From assembly GCF_947286155.1 (NCBI RefSeq), contig NZ_CAMYPD010000007.1:13913-77912 (forward strand): DNA of 64,000 bases. Direction: 5' to 3'. The first letter of the stretch is position 1. Each line of letters starts with the position of its first letter. Of this stretch, positions 18,939 to 27,340 are shown one piece after another. The notes below the pieces were generated by a model. That model worked only from the letters and a program-made list of their open reading frames with translations, did no database searches and was not told the DNA's origin. A program made the position numbers and the translations under genes. The DNA is from an uncultured Tessaracoccus sp. (GTDB taxonomy: Bacteria > Actinomycetota > Actinomycetes > Propionibacteriales > Propionibacteriaceae).

Positions 18939-18951
18939 GTAGTTATACTAC
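18939..18951. promoter_or_regulatory. Operator copy 2 (GTAGTNNNACTAC) upstream of the SDR gene
   Basis: GTAGTTATACTAC is a perfect palindrome 117 bases before the SDR start. Its centre includes TATACT, a good -10 element, so a bound protein would block RNA polymerase. Confidence 0.75.
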
Positions 18952-19068
18952 GGAGTCGAACGAGGGCGAGGACGCCCTCCAGCGCCACCCGAGTACGACG
19001 GGCGGGGCCACCTCTGCGCTGAGGTCCCTGCCGCCGGCACTTCACGGCGGAAGGATGAGCAAGTCACG

Positions 19069-19836
19069 ATGAACATTCTGGAGAAGTTCAGGCTCGACGG
19101 TCAGACCGCCATCGTCACGGGCTCCACCCGCGGCATCGGCCGGGCGCTCGCCCATGGCCTTGCCGAGGCCGGAGCATCGATCGTGATCGTCGGACGGGAC
19201 GAGGCCGCCGCCTCGCAGGTGATGAAGGAGATCGAGGAGCGTGGACAGCGTTCGATCTTCGTCGCCGCCGATGTCACGGTGCGGGAGGACTGCGAACGCA
19301 TTCGCGACGAGGCCATCGCCGCCTTCGGGCGCATCGATGTGCTCGTCAACAACGCCGGCATCTGCATCCATGAAGATTCACTCAAGGTCACGTTCGACGA
19401 CTGGCGCGCAGTGTTCAACGTCAACGTCGATGGCGTTTGGCTGATGTCCCAGGTCATCGGCGAGACGATGGTCTCGCGGGGCGGGGGGCGCATCGTCAAC
19501 GTCGGTTCCATGTCCGGCATCATCGTCAACCGTCCCCAGTGGCAGCCGGCCTACAACGCATCCAAGGCCGCCGTCCACCAACTCACCCGAAGCTTGGCCG
19601 CGGAATGGGCTCCGTCGGGTGTGCGGGTCAACGCCGTCGCACCCGGCTACGTGCACACCGACATGTCGCCGCTCCACGAGCCGCACTTCCGCGTCCGCTG
19701 GATCGACGATGCGCCGATGCTGCGCGCTGCCGAGCCTGAGGAGATCGCTCCGGCGGTGCTCTACCTCGCCTCGGAAGCGTCGTCTTTCGTCACTGGCGAA
19801 ATCCTCGTCACCGACGGCGGCTACAGCATCTTCTGA
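19069..19836 (+). CDS. SDR-family oxidoreductase
   Basis: A classical 255-residue short-chain dehydrogenase: cofactor motif TGSTRGIG, NNAG at about residue 94, catalytic Ser in VGSMSG, Tyr and Lys in YNASK, and the C-terminal VTDGGYSIF. Arg in the cofactor region (VIVGRDE) hints at NADP rather than NAD, which is inference. It resembles gluconate 5-dehydrogenase and polyol dehydrogenase subfamilies. The second SDR of the locus at 30838 is a relative with nearly the same layout (both have GSMS(G/A)IIVN), so they may be ancient duplicates acting on related polyols. It has its own operator and a 117-base leader. Confidence 0.88.
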   Translation: MNILEKFRLDGQTAIVTGSTRGIGRALAHGLAEAGASIVIVGRDEAAASQVMKEIEERGQRSIFVAADVTVREDCERIRDEAIAAFGRIDVLVNNAGICIHEDSLKVTFDDWRAVFNVNVDGVWLMSQVIGETMVSRGGGRIVNVGSMSGIIVNRPQWQPAYNASKAAVHQLTRSLAAEWAPSGVRVNAVAPGYVHTDMSPLHEPHFRVRWIDDAPMLRAAEPEEIAPAVLYLASEASSFVTGEILVTDGGYSIF

Positions 19837-19916
19837 CGATTCGGCCGGGTCACCGGTACCCCAAGAACCCCCAACAAACCAACCACACATCAGAGTTGAT
19901 GGAGGAACCAACCACC

Positions 19917-21055
19917 ATGCAACTGTTCACATCGATCCGTCGGGCGTCAGCGGCGTTGGCTGAGGCCTCGGTGGCACTCACCATGGCTGCCTGCAGCTCC
20001 GGCACCCCCACGCAGGGCACCAGCGTCCCCGCCGACGGCAAGGACAAGCCCGCAGAATCCAAGGCCGCGACGCTCCCGCCAAGGATGGCGACATCCAGCT
20101 CGTGCTCGCGATTCGCTCGCTGTCGAACCCGTACCACGCCAACTGGGCCGAGGGCGCACAGATGTACGCCGACTCGATCGGCAAGGAGCTGACCATCCTG
20201 AGCGACGAGGGCGACTCGCAGAAGCAGCTCGCCCAGATCCGGTCGACGCTCGCCGGTGGCAAGAAGATCGTGCTCAACGTCGATCCGAACACCTCGTCCG
20301 ACACGCAGGCCATCGCGCGCGCGGTCGCCGACGCAGGCGGCTACGTCGTCACGTAGTGGAACAAGCCCGATGACTTCAAGCCGTGGGATGTCGGTCCGAA
20401 CTGGGTCGCACACATCTCCTTCGACGGCACCGAGAGCGGTTACAACATCGCCGACAAGCTCTTCGAGACCATGGACGGCTAGGGCGGTATCGTCGCTCTG
20501 CAGGGCATCTTGGACAACGTCCCCGCACAGCAGCGCTACGAGGGCCTCGAGAAGGCGCTTGCCGAGAACCCGAACATCAAGCTGCTCGACACCCAGACCG
20601 CCAACTGAGACCGCAACGAGGGCTTCCAGGTGATGCAGACCCTCCTCACCGCCCATGGCGATGACATCAAGGGCGTTTGGGCTGCCAACGACAACATGGC
20701 CCTCGGCGCGCTCGAAGCGCTCCGCGCAGCAGGCAAGGCTGGCAAGGTGCCGATCGTCGGCGGCGACGCTGTCCCGGAGGCCCTCGACGAGATCAAGTCG
20801 GGAGCCAACGGCTACCTCGCGACGGTGACCACCGACCCGTGGTGGCAGGGCGCTGCGGCGCTGGCACTCGGCTACCAGGCAGCCATCGGCGAGTACGACG
20901 TCGATGCGGCCGACCATGCTCAGCGGGCGTTCTACGGCACGCAGTTCCTCGTGACCAAGGACAACGTCAATGAGTACAGCAAGGCCCCGACCTTCGATCA
21001 GCTGAAGCCCGACCTCGACGATCCGTTCAAGCGGTCGACCGGAGCCATCGAGTAA
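19917..21055 (+). pseudogene. Broken sugar ABC transporter substrate-binding lipoprotein
   Basis: ATG 19917 follows GGAGGAACC and starts a signal peptide with lipobox MAAC. Around 20073-20080 the coding frame shifts by one base at CTCCCGCC. The rest reads as a ribose-type binding protein (LVLAIRSLSNPYHANWAEGA, then GVWAANDNMALGALEALR) but is interrupted by TAG at 20354, TAG at 20480 and TGA at 20606. Each stop sits where a residue is expected (VVT-stop-WNKP; MDG-stop-GGIVALQG; TAN-stop-DRNEG), and each is one substitution from CAG, CAG or AAG, and TGG. Downstream sequence remains otherwise well conserved to the natural end at 21055, so decay is recent. It precedes the permease and ATPase genes of the same transporter. 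Confidence 0.88.
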
Positions 21056-21157
21056 CAGCCAGCAAACACGCAGTTGGGAGGCCCGATGGGCCCCCAACCA
21101 TGAAGGAGTAGGGAAGATGTCACAACCAGTGGTCGAAGGCGCTCCGCCTCCCCCGAC

Positions 21158-22138
21158 GTGGCGGCCCAGCCGCCTGCGGTCAAGTGGACGAGTCGTCTCG
21201 TCGAGCTCGGCCCGCTACTCGCATTGGCCGCAGTCATGATCGTGTTCGGGGTGCTCAACCCACGATTCCTGTCGGTCTCCAACCTGCTCGGCATCGCCGA
21301 GAATGCCGCGATCCTCGTCGTGCTGGCCGTGGGCATGACTTTCGTGATCCCCCTGGGCGGCATCGACCTCTCCTTGGAGGGTGTGATGGCCACCAGCTCG
21401 CTGGTCGTCGTCCTCCTCGCCACCAATGACCGCAACGAGATGCAACTGGGCCTGTGGGCGGTGCTCGCGGGCATCCTCGTGGGCGCCACCTTCGGCCTGG
21501 TCAACGGCATCGTCAACACGGTGTTCAAGGTGCCGTCCTTCATGGTCGCCCTGGGCGCCGGCGCCATTGGCGTCGGTGTGGCGACCGTGCTCTTCGCCGG
21601 CCGCGCACCACGCGTGCTCGACCAGTCCTTGCGAGGCTGCGGGCTCGACCGTTGGCACGGCATCTCCAGACTCATCCTTCTCGCCGTCGTCATCTTCGCC
21701 ATCGGCGCGGTGATCCAGTACTTCACCAAGCTCGGCCGCTACGCATTCGTCAACGGCGGTGACGAGGGCATCGCCCAGTACTCGGGCATCAACATCCGTC
21801 TGTACAAGACCCTCACCTTCGTCTTCGCCGGCGCGCTCTTCGGCTTGGCTGGCGCGATGGCAGCTACCCGCCTCGGTGTCGGCGACGTGCAAATCGGCGC
21901 AGGGATGACGTTCCAAGCCATCGCTGCCGTCGTCATCGGTGGCACGCTCCTCTCCGGCGGCCGAGGTGGCGTGTTCAAGACGCTCATCGGCACGCTCATC
22001 ATTGCCTCGTTGGCCAATGGACTCATCCTGGCCAGGGTGCCGCCGCACGTGCAGATCTCGATGCAGGGCGTCGTCATCGTCGTCGCCGTGGCCGCCGCCG
22101 GCTGGCAGCTTCGTGAACGAGTGAGGGTGATCAAGTGA
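21158..22138 (+). CDS. Sugar ABC transporter permease 1 (N-terminus frame-shifted)
   Basis: The frame encodes a ribose/xylose-type inner-membrane permease with about 9-10 hydrophobic segments; FVIPLGGIDLSLEGVMA and AIAAVVIGGTLLSGGRGGVFKT are the family motifs. The natural start is probably ATG 21117, which has GGAGTAGGG upstream, but that frame leaves the permease frame near the run of five C at 21150-21154 (APPPP then DVAAQPPAVKW in another frame). One missing C would explain it. Without correction, translation could begin at GTG 21158, losing about 14 polar residues and leaving the membrane domain intact. The stop overlaps the ATPase start by 4 bases. Confidence 0.8.
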   Translation: MAAQPPAVKWTSRLVELGPLLALAAVMIVFGVLNPRFLSVSNLLGIAENAAILVVLAVGMTFVIPLGGIDLSLEGVMATSSLVVVLLATNDRNEMQLGLWAVLAGILVGATFGLVNGIVNTVFKVPSFMVALGAGAIGVGVATVLFAGRAPRVLDQSLRGCGLDRWHGISRLILLAVVIFAIGAVIQYFTKLGRYAFVNGGDEGIAQYSGINIRLYKTLTFVFAGALFGLAGAMAATRLGVGDVQIGAGMTFQAIAAVVIGGTLLSGGRGGVFKTLIGTLIIASLANGLILARVPPHVQISMQGVVIVVAVAAAGWQLRERVRVIK

Positions 22139-24639
22139 CCACGCCATTGCTGGAAGTACGCAACGCCACCAAGACCTTCCCCGGTGTGAAGGCCCTCGAC
22201 GATGTCTCCCTCGAGATCCGGCCCAACGAGGTCGTCGGCCTTATTGGTGAGAACGGCGCCGGCAAGTCCACCGTCCTCAAGGTGCTCGTCGGCATCAACA
22301 AACTCGACTCTGGTGAGGTACTCATCGGCGGCGAGCCGGTCCGTATCGGAGACCCCGGGCATGCCGCAAAGCTCGGCATCGGCATGGTCCACCAGGAGCA
22401 GTCGCTCATCGGCACCGTCTCCGTCGCCGAGAACATTCTCCTCGGTGCCGAGGGCAACGCGGTTCGTGCCGGCTTCTTCAACTGGCCAAAGATGTACGCC
22501 AACGCCCAACGCCAGTTGGACAAGATTGGCTCGAAGATCCGCCCGCAGGAGAAGACCGAGCACCTCACGTTCGCCCAGCGGCAGATGGCTGAGCTCGCCA
22601 AGGCCCTCTACGTGGAGGAACGCTCCTCCCGCATGCCGGTCATCATCCTCGACGAGCCCTCGTCCGTGCTGGAAGGCGAGGACCTCGAAGTCCTCTTCCA
22701 GCAGGTCGAGCGCCTGCGGCAGATTGCATCAGTGATCTTCGTCTCGCACCGACTCGATGAGGTAATCCGCGTCTCGGACCGGGTCTACGTCATGAAGGAC
22801 GGCGCTGTGATGGCCGAGCGCTCGAAGGACGAGATCGACGTCCCCGAGCTCTACCGACTCATGGTCGGCCGCGAATCGAGCGGTGGCTACTACCGCGAAG
22901 AAGACCAGCTCGCCATCCCCGACGATGCCAAGCCGGTGCTCGAGATCTCCGGCCTGACCACTGCCGAGAAGTACCACGACATCGACCTCACGGTTCGCGA
23001 GGGAGAAGTGGTCGGTCTCGCCGGCGTCGTCGGTTCCGGTCGCGAGGACCTGTGTCGGGCCATCTTCGGAGCCGAGCCGTTCGACACGGGCACCATCACA
23101 TTCAACGGCAAGCCCCGCAAGTACGGCGCACCCGCGGACGCAGTTCGGGACGGCATCGGCTTCATCCCGGCGGAGCGACGTCTCGAAGGCGTGGCGATCG
23201 GGCTCTCGGTCGGGGAGAACATCCTCTTGGCCGATCAGGATCCGATTCGCTCCGGGCCGTTCATCTCGCCGAAGAAGCGAGACTCCTTCATCCGCAAGTG
23301 GGTGGAGCGGCTCAAGGTCAAGACACCCTCGGTGCACACCGACGTCGGCAAACTCAGTGGCGGCAACCAGCAGAAGGTGGCCCCTGCCAAGTGGATGGGG
23401 TCCCCCAAGCTCAAGCTGCTGATCCTCGACCACCCCACCCCCGGCCTCGACGTCGGCGCGAAGCAGGACGTCTTCGCCTTCATCCGTGACATCGCCAAGC
23501 AGGGTCTCGGCATCATCCTGCTCGCCGACACGCTCGAGGAGACCATCTCGCTCAGCCACCGCATCGTCGTCTTCCGCGACGGCGCGGTCACGGCCGAATT
23601 CGACGCCCAACCGGGGAACAAAGCCCACCCAGGTGGACCTAGTGGAGGCAATGGTATGAGCACGACCACCGAAGCAAAGCCCAAGGCCAAGGGCCTCGGC
23701 AGCAACCGGCAGCGGCTGACGTCCTTCCTGCCAGTGGTGATCCTCGTTGTCCTCGTTGTAGCGATTGGCATCAGCCAGCCCTCGTTTCTTGGCCCGATGA
23801 GCCTGCGCACGCTGCTCGAGAGTTCGGCGCCGATCATGTTGCTGGCGCTCGCGCAGATGTTCGTCATCCTCACCGGCGGGATCGACTTGTCGTCGGCGAC
23901 CCTGACCTCACTCGGTACCGTCCTGCTGGCTCTCTGGATCAAGGATCTGGGTGTGCTGGGGATCATCGCCATGGTGGTGGTCATCTCGCTGGCCGGCACC
24001 CTCAACGGTGTTGTGGCGTCCGTCGCACAGGTCCCGGCATTCGTTGTGACGCTCGGGTCGATGGGCCTCTGGTCCGGTGTCGCGCTCGGCATCTCCGGTG
24101 CCTCGACGATCTCGGTGACCAGCAACTATGACCTCATTGGCTGGCTCACGAGTACCCGTTTCGCGGACGTGGCCCTGTCGGTCTACGTGGCTGTGGGTTT
24201 GATGGTACTGGTCTGGGTGGCTATGCGCTTCCTGACGAAGGGCAACAGCATTCATGCCTTGGTCCTCGCCGAGCGGGCTTCACTCATGTCCGGTATGCGT
24301 ACTCGCGCCGTCAGAATCCTTGCCCTCACGTTGTCCGACTTCTTCTCCGCATTGGCGGCCATCGTCTTGGTGTCGTCGCAGTACAGCGGCGCCCCAACCC
24401 TCGCCGACGCACTGCAGATGGTGGCCATCGCATCCGTCGTCGTGGGCGGCTGTGCGATCACCGGCGGCGTCGGAGGCCCCTTCCAGGTGCTCGTGGGTGC
24501 CTTGATCATCGGCGTGCTCCGCGTCGGCATGAGCATCCTCGGTGTACTTCCGGCCTATGAGCAGATCGTCTACGGCCTGCTGGTGATCGTCTCGGTGGCC
24601 ATCTCGATCGACCGTTCCCGCTTGGATGTCGTCAAGTAG
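22135..24639 (+). CDS. Sugar ABC transporter ATPase fused by frameshift to permease 2
   Basis: Residues 1-495 are a double ATPase of RbsA/XylG type: Walker A GENGAGKST, a first Walker B VIILDEP, degenerate second Walker A GVVGSGRED and second signature LSGGNQQKV. In the second domain the usual DEPTRG reads DHPTPG, replacing the catalytic Glu with His. From 23656 the frame continues into a permease of 327 residues. The join (residues 495-506) is an artefact or lesion: deleting one A of the AAA at 23620-23622 restores the expected ATPase ending KPTQVDLVEAMV and a stop TGA at 23657 overlapping the permease ATG at 23656. As read, an 834-residue fusion would be made. Confidence 0.8.
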   Translation: MTTPLLEVRNATKTFPGVKALDDVSLEIRPNEVVGLIGENGAGKSTVLKVLVGINKLDSGEVLIGGEPVRIGDPGHAAKLGIGMVHQEQSLIGTVSVAENILLGAEGNAVRAGFFNWPKMYANAQRQLDKIGSKIRPQEKTEHLTFAQRQMAELAKALYVEERSSRMPVIILDEPSSVLEGEDLEVLFQQVERLRQIASVIFVSHRLDEVIRVSDRVYVMKDGAVMAERSKDEIDVPELYRLMVGRESSGGYYREEDQLAIPDDAKPVLEISGLTTAEKYHDIDLTVREGEVVGLAGVVGSGREDLCRAIFGAEPFDTGTITFNGKPRKYGAPADAVRDGIGFIPAERRLEGVAIGLSVGENILLADQDPIRSGPFISPKKRDSFIRKWVERLKVKTPSVHTDVGKLSGGNQQKVAPAKWMGSPKLKLLILDHPTPGLDVGAKQDVFAFIRDIAKQGLGIILLADTLEETISLSHRIVVFRDGAVTAEFDAQPGNKAHPGGPSGGNGMSTTTEAKPKAKGLGSNRQRLTSFLPVVILVVLVVAIGISQPSFLGPMSLRTLLESSAPIMLLALAQMFVILTGGIDLSSATLTSLGTVLLALWIKDLGVLGIIAMVVVISLAGTLNGVVASVAQVPAFVVTLGSMGLWSGVALGISGASTISVTSNYDLIGWLTSTRFADVALSVYVAVGLMVLVWVAMRFLTKGNSIHALVLAERASLMSGMRTRAVRILALTLSDFFSALAAIVLVSSQYSGAPTLADALQMVAIASVVVGGCAITGGVGGPFQVLVGALIIGVLRVGMSILGVLPAYEQIVYGLLVIVSVAISIDRSRLDVVK
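23656..24639 (+). CDS. Sugar ABC transporter permease 2 (natural reading of the fusion's C-terminal part)
   Basis: ATG 23656 opens a normal 327-residue ribose-type permease: polar start (MSTTTEAKPKAKG), first membrane segment FLPVVILVVLVVAIGIS, family motif MFVILTGGIDLSSATLTSLG, and VAIASVVVGGCAITGGVGG near the end. It is the second permease of this cassette; having two different permease genes suggests a heterodimeric channel. Some family positions look altered compared with the intact permease at 34413. The overlap of its ATG with the ATPase stop in the repaired frame is the usual translational coupling. Confidence 0.7.
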   Translation: MSTTTEAKPKAKGLGSNRQRLTSFLPVVILVVLVVAIGISQPSFLGPMSLRTLLESSAPIMLLALAQMFVILTGGIDLSSATLTSLGTVLLALWIKDLGVLGIIAMVVVISLAGTLNGVVASVAQVPAFVVTLGSMGLWSGVALGISGASTISVTSNYDLIGWLTSTRFADVALSVYVAVGLMVLVWVAMRFLTKGNSIHALVLAERASLMSGMRTRAVRILALTLSDFFSALAAIVLVSSQYSGAPTLADALQMVAIASVVVGGCAITGGVGGPFQVLVGALIIGVLRVGMSILGVLPAYEQIVYGLLVIVSVAISIDRSRLDVVK

Positions 24640-24649
24640 AACGGTTCCT

Positions 24650-24694
24650 CCCCGGTCGGTGCTGTGAAAACGGTCCGCTCAGCGCCGACCGGGG
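24650..24694 (+). terminator. Terminator after the first transporter cassette
   Basis: A 14-bp stem (CCCCGGTCGGTGCT with AGCGCCGACCGGGG, one wobble pair) encloses a 17-base loop, 10 bases after the permease stop, followed by ATCCTGTTTA. Confidence 0.7.
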
Positions 24695-24740
24695 GATCCT
24701 GTTTAGCCCGGCCCCTCTGCGCAACCCCGGATGTAATCCT

Positions 24741-24753
24741 GTAGTATTACTAC
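24741..24753. promoter_or_regulatory. Operator copy 3 (GTAGTNNNACTAC) upstream of the cupin isomerase gene
   Basis: GTAGTATTACTAC, extended to the 15-bp palindrome TGTAGTATTACTACA, lies 21 bases before ATG 24775, closer to its gene than the other copies. TAGTAT within it could act as a -10 element. Confidence 0.78.
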
Positions 24754-24774
24754 AACTCAATGTGAGGAAGCGTG

Positions 24775-25368
24775 ATGAACATGCAACGACCAAACGTCAT
24801 TGACATCGCGAGCGACGGCGCCATCGGTGGCGCCACCCGCCGCTATGAGAAGAAGCTGGGCGATCTGGAGGGACTGTACCGGGACCAAGCCGCGTTCAAC
24901 GCAGAAGTCGCGCGGCGTGGGGCCGACGAGCTTGTCTACTACGTCAACGATCAGCGCTACGACAACAACGAGGGCTCCCTGATCGTCGGAACCAGCATCC
25001 TGCTGCCCGGCACCGTGGGTGAGGAGTACGCGATGACCCGCGGGCACCTCCACGCGATCGCGAATCGCGCTGAGCTGTACTACTGCCTCAGCGGACACGG
25101 ATTGCTGCTCATGGACAGCCTCGACGGTGAATCCGTCGCGGCGGAGCTGACCCCCGGCAAGGCGGTCAACGTGCCCGGACATTGGGTCCACCGCAGCGTC
25201 AACGTCGGCGACGAGCCCTTCGTGACACTGTTTTGCTACTGCGCCGATTCCGGCCAGGACTACGGGATCATCGCCGAAGCCGGCGGTATGCGGACACTCA
25301 TCGTCAAGTCCGACGGCGGGTGGGCTCAGGTCCCCAACCCCGATCACACCGGCTACCGCCAAGACTGA
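24775..25368 (+). CDS. Cupin-type glucose-6-phosphate isomerase-like protein
   Basis: A 197-residue cupin with the phosphoglucose isomerase (cupin PGI) metal motif: TSILLPGTVGEEYAMTRGHLH, where the two His and the Glu bind the metal, then ELYYCLSGHGLLLM and a later NVPGHWVHRSVN providing the last His. Cupin PGIs interconvert aldose and ketose phosphates using Fe or Mn. In this locus the true substrate may be another sugar or sugar phosphate. GTG 24772 and ATG 24775 are adjacent; ATG is preferred with GAGGAAG upstream. The stop is 18 bases before the AroE-like gene and the four genes to 27997 form one operon. Confidence 0.85.
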   Translation: MNMQRPNVIDIASDGAIGGATRRYEKKLGDLEGLYRDQAAFNAEVARRGADELVYYVNDQRYDNNEGSLIVGTSILLPGTVGEEYAMTRGHLHAIANRAELYYCLSGHGLLLMDSLDGESVAAELTPGKAVNVPGHWVHRSVNVGDEPFVTLFCYCADSGQDYGIIAEAGGMRTLIVKSDGGWAQVPNPDHTGYRQD

Positions 25369-25386
25369 CCCCGCAAGGAACGACTC

Positions 25387-26352
25387 ATGCCCAAGACCTA
25401 TACCCAAGATCAGCTCGTGCCGGCTGAGAAGCCCACCTTCTACTTCGTCGGCGTGACGACCGGCAAGTCCTCCATCCGCCGGGTCTTCCCCGCGTGGGCG
25501 AAGGAACTGCAACTCGGCGACGTCGAGATGGTTGGCATCGACCTGACGCTGCACGCCCCACGAGAGCACTACCGTCGAGTGGTGTCCTTCCTCAAGGACG
25601 ACCCGTTGAGCCTCGGAGCGCTCGTCACCACGCACAAGATTGACCTCTTCCGCGAGGCCCACGACCTGTTCGACGAGGTGGGCCCCTTGGCCGAACTGAT
25701 GGGTGAAGTGAGCTGCTTGGCGAAGCACGACGGCAAGTTCGTGGCAACCGCCAAGGACCCCTACTCGTCCGGCCTCGCACTCGACGCCTTCATTCCCGCC
25801 GGCTACTTCGAAGATACGGGGGCTCCCGTCTTCATCATGGGTGCCGGAGGCTCGGCGATCGCCATCGACTGGCACCTGAGCCGCCCCGAGCGGGGCGCGG
25901 ACATCCCGTCGCGAGTGATCGTCGCCAACCGCAGCTCCGGCCGACTCGATGCGCTGCGCGCGATTCACGGCCAGGCCGGCAACGTGACCGAGCTCGAGAC
26001 GATCCACACGCCGGATCCCACCGACAGCGATGCCATTGTCGCCGAGCTGGCGCCCGGAGCCATCGTCATCAACGCCACCGGCCTCGGCAAGGATGCCCCC
26101 GGATCGCCACTCACGAACGCGGCCGTCTTCCCGGAGCGTGCGCGGGTCTGGGACCTCAACTACCGTGGCGACCTCCTCTTCCTCGATCAGGCCCGGGCAC
26201 AGCAGGCCGAGCGCGACCTGCACGTCGAGGACGGTTGGGTGTACTTCATCCACGGCTGGACGCAGGTCATCAAGGACGTGTTCGAAATCGGTATCCCGAC
26301 GTCTGGTCCCGGCTTCGACCGGCTCGCCGACATCGCTCGAGACGTCCGCTGA
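25387..26352 (+). CDS. Shikimate/quinate dehydrogenase-like oxidoreductase
   Basis: The fold reads as AroE: an N-terminal substrate domain with VTTHKIDL (the catalytic Lys region of AroE VTxPxK) and TAKDPYSSG, then a nucleotide-binding motif FIMGAGGSAIAI, VIVANRSSGRLDAL, and INATGLGKDAPGSPL. At 321 residues it is longer than AroE (about 270), and the Pro of the VTxPxK motif is replaced by His. These changes and the sugar-gene context argue that it does not serve aromatic biosynthesis but oxidises or reduces a locus-specific polyol or keto acid. ATG 25387 has AAGGAACG upstream. Confidence 0.75.
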   Translation: MPKTYTQDQLVPAEKPTFYFVGVTTGKSSIRRVFPAWAKELQLGDVEMVGIDLTLHAPREHYRRVVSFLKDDPLSLGALVTTHKIDLFREAHDLFDEVGPLAELMGEVSCLAKHDGKFVATAKDPYSSGLALDAFIPAGYFEDTGAPVFIMGAGGSAIAIDWHLSRPERGADIPSRVIVANRSSGRLDALRAIHGQAGNVTELETIHTPDPTDSDAIVAELAPGAIVINATGLGKDAPGSPLTNAAVFPERARVWDLNYRGDLLFLDQARAQQAERDLHVEDGWVYFIHGWTQVIKDVFEIGIPTSGPGFDRLADIARDVR

Positions 26353-26366
26353 GCAATGACGATCCG

Positions 26367-27326
26367 ATGAGCACGCCTTTCGTCCGCACGGTGTTGGGTG
26401 ACGTCGACCCCGGTTCGTTGGGCGTCGTCGACTACCACGATCACCTGTTCCAGATCACCGATCTGTTGCCCGGTGATGAGCTCGACGACGAGGTACGCAG
26501 CAGTGAAGAGGCTGCCGATCTCGTCGATACAGGGGTCTCATGCCTCGTAGAAGCCACACCGATGGGGCTTGGTGCCGAGCCATTCGCCGTGGCGAGGATC
26601 GCACGTGCCCGTGGCCTGCACGTCGTCCACACGACGGGCGTGCATCGTGAGGCCCACTACCGATCGCGGCCCGACATCACGTCGCTCTCGACCGCGTGGA
26701 TGGCTGAACGCTTCCGCACGGACCTCACCGCGGGTTTCACTCCGGAGCCTCCTCTTGCGGCGGGTGAAACGGGCGGGGTCCGTGCGGGCCTCATCAAGTT
26801 CGGCATCGGATACTGGTCGCTGACGCCGTTCGAACGCCGGGCGCTGGAGGCCGTCGGGTCGACGAGCCGTGAGGTGGGTGCTCCCGTCATGGTCCACCTC
26901 GAATACGGCACCGCGACGCACGAAGTGCTCGACCTCCTTGAGTCCCACGGGTGTCCCCCGGAGCGCGTGGCCTTGGCCCACATCGACCGCAACCCGGATC
27001 CGGGCCTCCACTGCGAGCTGGCAGCTCGTGGTGCCTATCTGGGCTACGACGGCTGTGCCCGGACGAAATCCTGGCCCGACAGCGTGCTGATCGACTGTAT
27101 GGCTCGAGTCGTCGACGGTGGAGGCGGCTCGAGCATCCTGCTCGGCGGCGACGTCGCCAGGAGCACCCGGTACTTGGCCTACGGAGGCATGCCGGGCCTT
27201 GCCTACACCTACCGTCGATTCCTGCCGAGGGTGCGCGCAGTCGTCGGCGACGACGCCGCCACCGCCATGACCATCACCAATCCCGCCCGCTGGCTCACTT
27301 GGAGCTTGGGCGAAGATCAACTCTAA
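26367..27326 (+). CDS. Phosphotriesterase-family metal hydrolase, probable lactonase
   Basis: The binuclear metal centre of the phosphotriesterase family is present: HxH in VVDYHDHLF, Lys in LIKFGIGYW (carboxylated bridging Lys), His in MVHLEYGT, His in LAHIDRNPDPG, and Asp in LLGGDVARS. Length (319) is normal. Members encoded in sugar loci hydrolyse sugar lactones or sugar phosphate lactones, so a lactonase acting after a sugar dehydrogenase is the likeliest role. ATG 26367 follows the AroE-like stop by 14 bases and gives the conserved family start. The gene is followed after 14 bases by the aldolase gene. Confidence 0.82.
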   Translation: MSTPFVRTVLGDVDPGSLGVVDYHDHLFQITDLLPGDELDDEVRSSEEAADLVDTGVSCLVEATPMGLGAEPFAVARIARARGLHVVHTTGVHREAHYRSRPDITSLSTAWMAERFRTDLTAGFTPEPPLAAGETGGVRAGLIKFGIGYWSLTPFERRALEAVGSTSREVGAPVMVHLEYGTATHEVLDLLESHGCPPERVALAHIDRNPDPGLHCELAARGAYLGYDGCARTKSWPDSVLIDCMARVVDGGGGSSILLGGDVARSTRYLAYGGMPGLAYTYRRFLPRVRAVVGDDAATAMTITNPARWLTWSLGEDQL

Positions 27327-27340
27327 GAATGGAGAATCGT

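Noticed and set aside
20354..20608. Recoding (read-through, selenocysteine or pyrrolysine) at TAG, TAG and TGA in the binding-protein gene
   Set aside because: Two different stop codons plus an upstream frameshift in a non-redox binding protein fit mutation or sequencing error better; no SECIS-like hairpin was evident after the TGA.
19850..21097. 415-codon minus-strand frame over the broken binding-protein gene
   Set aside because: It is unbroken, while the plus strand has stops, which made it tempting. But the plus strand shows clear binding-protein motifs on both sides of each stop, and the minus product resembles nothing.
24757..26253. 498-codon minus-strand frame over the cupin and AroE-like genes
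   Set aside because: Antisense to two genes with recognisable active-site motifs, and spans their intergenic gap.
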